Shown: piece after piece, positions 59,045-64,000 of the stretch
Layout: each line of letters starts with the position of its first letter
Numbering within the stretch: position 1 is the stretch's first letter
NCBI GenBank assembly: GCA_035995425.1
Contig: DASYKM010000173.1
Span: 62,001 to 126,000, forward strand
Reading direction: 5' to 3'
Length of the DNA: 64,000 nt
From: CADEED01 sp035995425
Lineage (GTDB): Bacteria > Pseudomonadota > Gammaproteobacteria > Steroidobacterales > Steroidobacteraceae
Program-made: the position numbers and the translations under genes
Notes under the pieces: generated by a model
The model's input: the letters and a program-made list of their open reading frames with translations, nothing else
Told to the model about the DNA's origin: nothing
Databases searched by the model: none

Positions 59045-60780
59045 ACGACAGCCATGTGAAAACCGGGCGCCTCACGCTCACGCGCCTGATCCTGCAGAGC
59101 TCGCCCAAGCTGCTGTGGTCTTCACTGACGCTCAGTCTCGTCGCCGGTATCTGCTACAGCCTGATCATCCCGTTCCTCATGCACGGCATCGGACCGGGCG
59201 GCATGCTCGATCCGGCGGCGCGCGCACAGGGGTGGCTCGCGGAAAATTTCGCCGTCCTGTTCTTCACGCTGTGCCTGGTCACCTTCGGCGCCAAGGCGAT
59301 GTCGCTGATCCTCGTCACGTACCTGGTCAAGGATCTCGCCGCGGACATGCGCATCCGCCTGTGCCGCAAGATCAATCGCGCCAGCGTGCAGGACATCGAT
59401 ACCTTCGGCATGGCCCGCCTCACGAACATCCTCGTCGAGGACATCGGGCGCGTGAGCTTTGCGGCGGTTTGCCTGCCCATGGTCGCGGTGCAGGTGACCA
59501 CGGTCACCGGGATGCTCGTCTATCTCGCGTGGCTCGACTGGCGCGTGTTCCTGTGCGCCGTGGCGGTGATCGTCGGCGGGTTGTTCCTCAATCGCATTCC
59601 GCTGCGCATTTCGCTCGGCTACATGGAACAGTCGCGCCGCATTCGCGACCAGGTGCAGGGCGGCGTCAAGGGCATCGTGTTCGGCGCGTACGAGCTCAAG
59701 CTCGCACGCGAGAAGTCCGAACAGTTCCTCGAGCAGGAGGTCGTCGGCCCGGAGCTGAAGGCCGCGCGCATCGACAAGATCGCCGATACCTACCTGCACG
59801 TCGCCGGCAGCTTCGTGGAGCTGATCTCGTTCTTCGTCATCGGCCTCGTGGCATTCGTGCTGCCGCGCTACTTCAGCTTCCAGCTCACCGACATCTACGC
59901 CATCGTCATGGCGCTGCTGTACGTCATGTTGCCGATCATGATGGCCTACATGTTGCTGCCCAATATCCAGCGCGGCTCGGTGGCGCTGGCGCAGATCGAA
60001 GAGCTCGAGGCGCTCATCGAAGAACCGGTGGCGGGCGAGCCCATCGGTGCGTGGTCCACCTTCGAAGTGCGCAACCTGCAGTATCGATATCACAATGCCG
60101 CGGAGCCCGGTGAGGGCTTCCGCCTGCAGCCCATCACGCTGCGCTTTCGCCGGGGCGAGGTGGTATTCGTGGTCGGCGGCAATGGCTCGGGCAAATCGAC
60201 GCTGAGCAAGCTCATCTCGCTGCACTACGCGGCCGAGTCCGGTGAGATCCGCTTCGATGACACGCGCGTCGGTCCGCACAACCTCGGCGCGGCGCGCGAG
60301 CAGATCGCGGTGATCTATTCGAACTACTATCTGTTCGAACGCGTGTATGGTCCGCTGGATTCCGCGCGCGAGGCCGCGATGCAGAAGTATCTGCAATTGT
60401 TCGGGTTGCAGGACAAGGTGCGGTTCGAAGCGGGCAGATTCTCCACCACCAAGCTCTCCGACGGCCAGCGGCGGCGCCTGGCGCTCGTGGTTGCGCTGCT
60501 CGACGATCGCCAGATCTATCTGCTCGACGAATGGGCGGCGGACCAGGATCCGGAGTTCCGCGAGATCTTCTACACGCAAGTGCTGCAGCAGATGCGCGCC
60601 GACGGCAAGCTGGTCATCGTGATCACGCACGACGACCGCTACTTCCATCACGCCGATCGCGTGGTGGTCATGGAATTCGGCGGCGTGCGCCAGGAAACGC
60701 AGCGGCAGCACGGCCCGGCGCCGCTGCCGCGCAGCTTCGGCACTTCGCAGGCCCATGGGCCGGTCGCGTTGCAGTCATGA
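59041..60780 (+). CDS. Cyclic-peptide-type ABC exporter (PvdE/SyrD-like)
   Basis: A 579-residue half-transporter. The membrane domain (about residues 1-320) has six hydrophobic helices. The ATPase domain has Walker A GGNGSGKST (about 378-386), the signature LSDGQRRRLALV (about 470) and Walker B IYLLDEWAADQD (about 495). The LSDGQ signature and the DEWAADQDPEFR string are typical of exporters of siderophores and cyclic lipopeptides such as PvdE and SyrD. It probably exports the peptide or its precursor. It lies between two NRPS genes and overlaps both by four bases. Confidence 0.92.
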   Translation: MNDSHVKTGRLTLTRLILQSSPKLLWSSLTLSLVAGICYSLIIPFLMHGIGPGGMLDPAARAQGWLAENFAVLFFTLCLVTFGAKAMSLILVTYLVKDLAADMRIRLCRKINRASVQDIDTFGMARLTNILVEDIGRVSFAAVCLPMVAVQVTTVTGMLVYLAWLDWRVFLCAVAVIVGGLFLNRIPLRISLGYMEQSRRIRDQVQGGVKGIVFGAYELKLAREKSEQFLEQEVVGPELKAARIDKIADTYLHVAGSFVELISFFVIGLVAFVLPRYFSFQLTDIYAIVMALLYVMLPIMMAYMLLPNIQRGSVALAQIEELEALIEEPVAGEPIGAWSTFEVRNLQYRYHNAAEPGEGFRLQPITLRFRRGEVVFVVGGNGSGKSTLSKLISLHYAAESGEIRFDDTRVGPHNLGAAREQIAVIYSNYYLFERVYGPLDSAREAAMQKYLQLFGLQDKVRFEAGRFSTTKLSDGQRRRLALVVALLDDRQIYLLDEWAADQDPEFREIFYTQVLQQMRADGKLVIVITHDDRYFHHADRVVVMEFGGVRQETQRQHGPAPLPRSFGTSQAHGPVALQS

Positions 60781-63700
60781 ACGCCGAAGCAGCCGGACGC
60801 GCTGACGTTGCCGACGTGATCGCGCAGTGCGCGCGCTCCGGCGTGCGCATGTCGGTCGACGGCGAGCAGTTGCGCCTGCAACTGCCGCAGGGTGGCATAG
60901 CACCCGCGCTGGTCTCGCTGATCCGGGAGAACAAGTCCGGTCTGATCCGGGCGCTCACCGCCGTCAATGCCAGCGTCGCGAGACTCGCTCCGCCGCCGAT
61001 GAAACGCGCGGCGCACGCGGGACGCCTGCCACTCGCCTACGGCCAGGAGAATCTGTGGCTGGGCGAGGAGCTGGCCGAGGTGGGCGACATGTCGCACCTC
61101 ACCGTGGTCGTGAAGCTCCAGGGCACGGTGGATGTCGGTGCGCTGAAATCGGCGATTGCTTTCATCATCGAGCGACACGCGCCGCTGCGAACCCGGTACC
61201 CGGAAGCGGCGGACGGAAGACCGTATCAGGAAGTGCTTTCCGCGGACGATACGCCCTTCGAATCGCTCGATCGGTCGGGCGCGGCGCCGCAGGTCATCGA
61301 GACCCTGTTAGGCGAGCTGCACCGGCGGCGTTTCTGGCTCAAAGACGGATTTCCTTGCCGCAGCACGCTCATCCGGCTCGCGAACGAGCAGCACATCTTC
61401 GTTTTCACGACGCATCACATCTGCTCCGATGGATGGTCGATCGGCGTGCTGCTGCGGGAGATCGGCGAGTGCTACAACGCCGTCGCCCGGGGCCGCGCGC
61501 CGTCATGCCCGCCGCTCGAGATCGAATATTCCGATTACGCACTGTGGCAGAAGGACGCGGAAGAGTCGGCGTGGTTCGGCGCGGGACTGCGGTACTGGAA
61601 GGAGCGGCTCAAGGATCCGCCGGCGCTGCATGGCCTGCCTCTCGACCGGCCGCGACCGACGGTTCAGTCGTATGCGACGGCTCGCGTGAGCCACGACATC
61701 GATGTCGCCACCCTGCGGCGGCTCGAGACCTTCGCGCGCGCGCAAGGCACGACCTTGTTCGTCGTGCTGATGAGTGCCTTCGGAATGCTGGTGCATCGCT
61801 ACAGTGGTGACGAAGACATGATCGTCGGCACGCCGATCGCCAACCGGCTGCGCGACGAGATGTCCCCGCTCGTCGGACTCTTCATGAACGTGCTGGCGAT
61901 GCGGCTGCGCATCCAGGCCGCCGACACGGGTGCGGACTTCATCGCGCGCACGCATGCGCACTATCTGCGCGACATCGAGCACCAGGGCATCCCCATCGAG
62001 CGCGTGGCGGTCGAGGTGGCGCGCGAGTCGAAGGCCTCGAGCCATGCACCACTCGCGCAATTGTCGTTCGTGCTGCACAACAACGTCGTCGCCGAAGTAT
62101 CCATGCAGGGTCTCCAGTGCCGCACGGAGTTCACGCTGCCGGGCGCGTCGGTCTATGAGCTCAACGTGTCCGCGCACGAGACGGCACAGGGACTGCATTT
62201 CGACTGGCAGTACAACACCGGCATTTTCGACCCGGACCGCATCGGCCGCATGGCCGCGCACTTCGCCTCTCTGCTGCGCGATCTGCTGAAGTCGCCGCGC
62301 AAGCGCGTCGGCCAGCTGCGGATGATCTCCGACGAAGAGCAGGCGGCGTTGCTCACGCTCGGCAACGACAGTGCGACGCCGTACGCGCCCGAAGTGGCGT
62401 TCCACGAATTGTTCGAAGCGCGTGCCGCGAGCGACCCGCGCAAGATCGCGGTGATCTGCGGCGAGCAGCGCCTCGACTACGATGCGCTGAACCGGCGCGC
62501 GAACCAGCTCGCGCACTGGCTGCGCGCGAGCGGCCGCGCGCAGGCGGATCTGCCCATCGGCGTGAGCCTCGAGCGCTCGGCGGACATGCTGGTGGCGCTG
62601 CTCGCGGTGGTGAAGGCCGGAGCCGCCTATCTACCGCTCGATCCGGCGTATCCCGCGGCACGGCTGGCCCACATGGCCGGCCACGCCGGGGTGCGCACCG
62701 TGATTGCCTCGCGTGCCACCGCGGCGGGGGTCGGCGATCCGGCGGCGGCGGTACTGCTCGACGACGGCAGCTTCCGCGCGGTGCTCGAAGCGCAGCCGGA
62801 CACCAATCCCTCGGCCACGACGGGCTGGCAGGGCGGCAACCGCCTCGCCTACGTGATCTACACCTCGGGATCCACGGGTCAGCCGAAAGGCGTGATGATC
62901 GAGCATCGCAGCCTCACCAATTTCCTGCGTTCGATGCAGAAGGAACCGGGAATTCACACGGACGACGTGATGCTCGCTGTGACCACGCCGTCGTTCGACA
63001 TCCACACCCTCGAGCTCTTCGCGCCGCTCGTGAGCGGTGCCACGGTGGTGATCGCCGGGCCCGGCGAATATGCCGATCCCGCCGAGCTCGCACGCCTCAT
63101 CGACACGCACGCGGTATCCGTGGTCCAGGCCACGCCCACGACCTGGCTCGGGCTCATGGATTACGGCTGGTCGCCGCAGCGGGATCTCAAGGCCTTGTGT
63201 GGCGGGGAGGCGCTGCCCGAAGCGCTCCGGGACAAACTACTCGCGCGGCCACTGCTCGCGCTGTGGAACATGTACGGACCCACCGAGACCTGCGTATGGT
63301 CGGCGGTCAAGCGCATCGAGAAAGACGTGGTGATCGGCCGGCCGATCGCCAACACCCGCTTCTACGTGCTCGACCGCGAGCTGGCGCCGGTACCCATCGG
63401 CGTCGACGGCGATCTCTATATCGCGGGCGACGGCCTGGCACGCGGCTATCTGCATCAGCCCGAGCTCACGGCCGGGGCATTTCCGACGACGCTGCCGGCG
63501 TCGCTGCCGGAACAGCGCCTCTACAAGACTGGCGATCGGGTGTGCCGGCGCGCCGATGGCGACCTGGTCTTTCGCGGGCGGCAGGACCACCAGGTCAAGG
63601 TCAACGGCTTCCGCATCGAAACGGCGGAGGTGGCGGCCGCGCTCGAGACGCTGCCCGGCGTCAAACAAGCTGCCGTGGTTGTCAGGCAGCGCGCCAACGG

Positions 63701-64000
63701 CGCGTCATTTCTGGCGGCGTTCGTGGTGACTGATGGCGACGCGTGGTCGGCACGGGTGCTCGGCGCGCAACTGCAGATGCTGCTGCCACGCTACATGATT
63801 CCCGCGGTCATCGAGCGCCTGGAGCGCCTGCCACACACCGCGAACGGCAAGCTGGATTTGAAACAACTGGGCGCGCGTCCGCTGCAGACGCCGGAATTCG
63901 CCGCGGCGCAGTCCGTGGAGCTGCCGCAAACATCCGTCGAGCGTGCGATCGCCTCGGCGTGGACCGATCTGCTCGGCGTGCAAAGCCTCACGCTCGATGA
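60777..64000 (+). CDS. NRPS module: TubC docking-C-A-(T), cut by the window end
   Basis: An open frame of 1074 codons from ATG 60777 to the window edge. A TubC-like docking domain (about residues 1-60, SGVRMSVDGEQLRLQLP) is followed by a condensation domain (about 80-510) with an intact HHICSDG (213-219). The adenylation domain (about 540-1030) has A3 YTSGSTGQPKGV (about 695), A5 NMYGPTETCVW, A8 RQDHQVKVNGFRIE and A10 NGKLDLKQL (about 1023). By-eye code D-I-L-Q-C-G-M-V-W-K resembles known glycine codes. The carrier domain has begun (SAWTDLLGVQ) when the sequence stops. No thioesterase is visible in the window. It overlaps the exporter stop by ATGA. Confidence 0.93.
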   Translation, partial: MNAEAAGRADVADVIAQCARSGVRMSVDGEQLRLQLPQGGIAPALVSLIRENKSGLIRALTAVNASVARLAPPPMKRAAHAGRLPLAYGQENLWLGEELAEVGDMSHLTVVVKLQGTVDVGALKSAIAFIIERHAPLRTRYPEAADGRPYQEVLSADDTPFESLDRSGAAPQVIETLLGELHRRRFWLKDGFPCRSTLIRLANEQHIFVFTTHHICSDGWSIGVLLREIGECYNAVARGRAPSCPPLEIEYSDYALWQKDAEESAWFGAGLRYWKERLKDPPALHGLPLDRPRPTVQSYATARVSHDIDVATLRRLETFARAQGTTLFVVLMSAFGMLVHRYSGDEDMIVGTPIANRLRDEMSPLVGLFMNVLAMRLRIQAADTGADFIARTHAHYLRDIEHQGIPIERVAVEVARESKASSHAPLAQLSFVLHNNVVAEVSMQGLQCRTEFTLPGASVYELNVSAHETAQGLHFDWQYNTGIFDPDRIGRMAAHFASLLRDLLKSPRKRVGQLRMISDEEQAALLTLGNDSATPYAPEVAFHELFEARAASDPRKIAVICGEQRLDYDALNRRANQLAHWLRASGRAQADLPIGVSLERSADMLVALLAVVKAGAAYLPLDPAYPAARLAHMAGHAGVRTVIASRATAAGVGDPAAAVLLDDGSFRAVLEAQPDTNPSATTGWQGGNRLAYVIYTSGSTGQPKGVMIEHRSLTNFLRSMQKEPGIHTDDVMLAVTTPSFDIHTLELFAPLVSGATVVIAGPGEYADPAELARLIDTHAVSVVQATPTTWLGLMDYGWSPQRDLKALCGGEALPEALRDKLLARPLLALWNMYGPTETCVWSAVKRIEKDVVIGRPIANTRFYVLDRELAPVPIGVDGDLYIAGDGLARGYLHQPELTAGAFPTTLPASLPEQRLYKTGDRVCRRADGDLVFRGRQDHQVKVNGFRIETAEVAAALETLPGVKQAAVVVRQRANGASFLAAFVVTDGDAWSARVLGAQLQMLLPRYMIPAVIERLERLPHTANGKLDLKQLGARPLQTPEFAAAQSVELPQTSVERAIASAWTDLLGVQSLTLD

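Noticed and set aside
1..64000. CRISPR arrays, tRNA or rRNA genes, insertion sequences, prophage or attachment sites
   Set aside because: No regularly spaced repeats, cloverleaf-like segments, transposase motifs or integrase genes were recognised. A dedicated search with tRNAscan-SE and ISfinder would be needed to be certain.

Overview
The window is GC-rich bacterial DNA with tightly packed genes and many 1-4 base start/stop overlaps (ATGA, GTGA, TTGA). It carries TonB-dependent uptake, c- and b-type cytochromes, DUF1552/DUF1592 proteins, cyclic-di-GMP signalling and a protocatechuate 4,5-cleavage (lig) operon. This fits a proteobacterium from soil or plant litter. I lean towards a Steroidobacter-like gammaproteobacterium, but no rRNA or tRNA gene is present, so the placement is an inference from gene content.

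Layout. 1-3.2 kb: the start of a lipoprotein gene, a DUF1993 gene, a GAF histidine kinase, an HPt protein and a LysR remnant. 3.2-10.7 kb: redox genes, namely a Tat-exported DUF1552 protein coupled to a DUF1592 haem protein, a divergent cytochrome c'/b561 pair, a LuxR-type response regulator, and a di-haem DUF1111 oxidoreductase behind a promoter region with repeated TTGGTCTA motifs. 10.7-15.5 kb: a divergent pair of a REC-GGDEF-EAL protein and an MHYT histidine kinase, then an LRAT-fold protein. 15.5-30.7 kb: a LysR-type regulator with two HTH domains, divergent from a long aromatic-catabolism operon (ligK, galD, DUF1932 dehydrogenase, ligJ, ligI, ligA, ligB, ligC, MetE-like, TonB receptor, pobA, MFS transporter, GST, YdeI-like). 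The operon would take 4-hydroxybenzoate through protocatechuate, the ring-cleavage semialdehyde, pyrone dicarboxylate and oxalomesaconate to pyruvate plus oxaloacetate. 30.7-51.9 kb: mixed housekeeping and accessory genes (GH5 and GH1 glycosidases, folE, DUF5916, desaturase, DUF899/SRPBCC, beta-propeller, metallopeptidase, serine hydrolase). Within it is an ECF41-type sigma factor/AhpD pair in which both genes carry a recognisable sigma-specific promoter. 52.1-64.0 kb: a nonribosomal peptide cluster cut by the window end.

The NRPS cluster is the most likely source of something undescribed. Its order is a VOC-fold protein, a loading module A-MT-T without a C domain, a TubC-C-A-T module, a cyclic-peptide-type ABC exporter, and a third TubC-C-A-(T) module. 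All genes from the loading module onward are joined by 4-base overlaps. By-eye specificity codes suggest an aromatic (Phe-like) residue for module 1 and glycine for module 3. Module 2 is doubly unusual: its condensation domain has Gln in place of the catalytic second His (HQxxxDG), and its adenylation domain lacks the Asp that holds the substrate amino group. The other notable items are the tandem-HTH LysR regulator and the extra genes inside the lig operon (DUF1932 dehydrogenase, MetE-like, TonB receptor, GST), which hint at use of larger or methylated lignin-derived aromatics.
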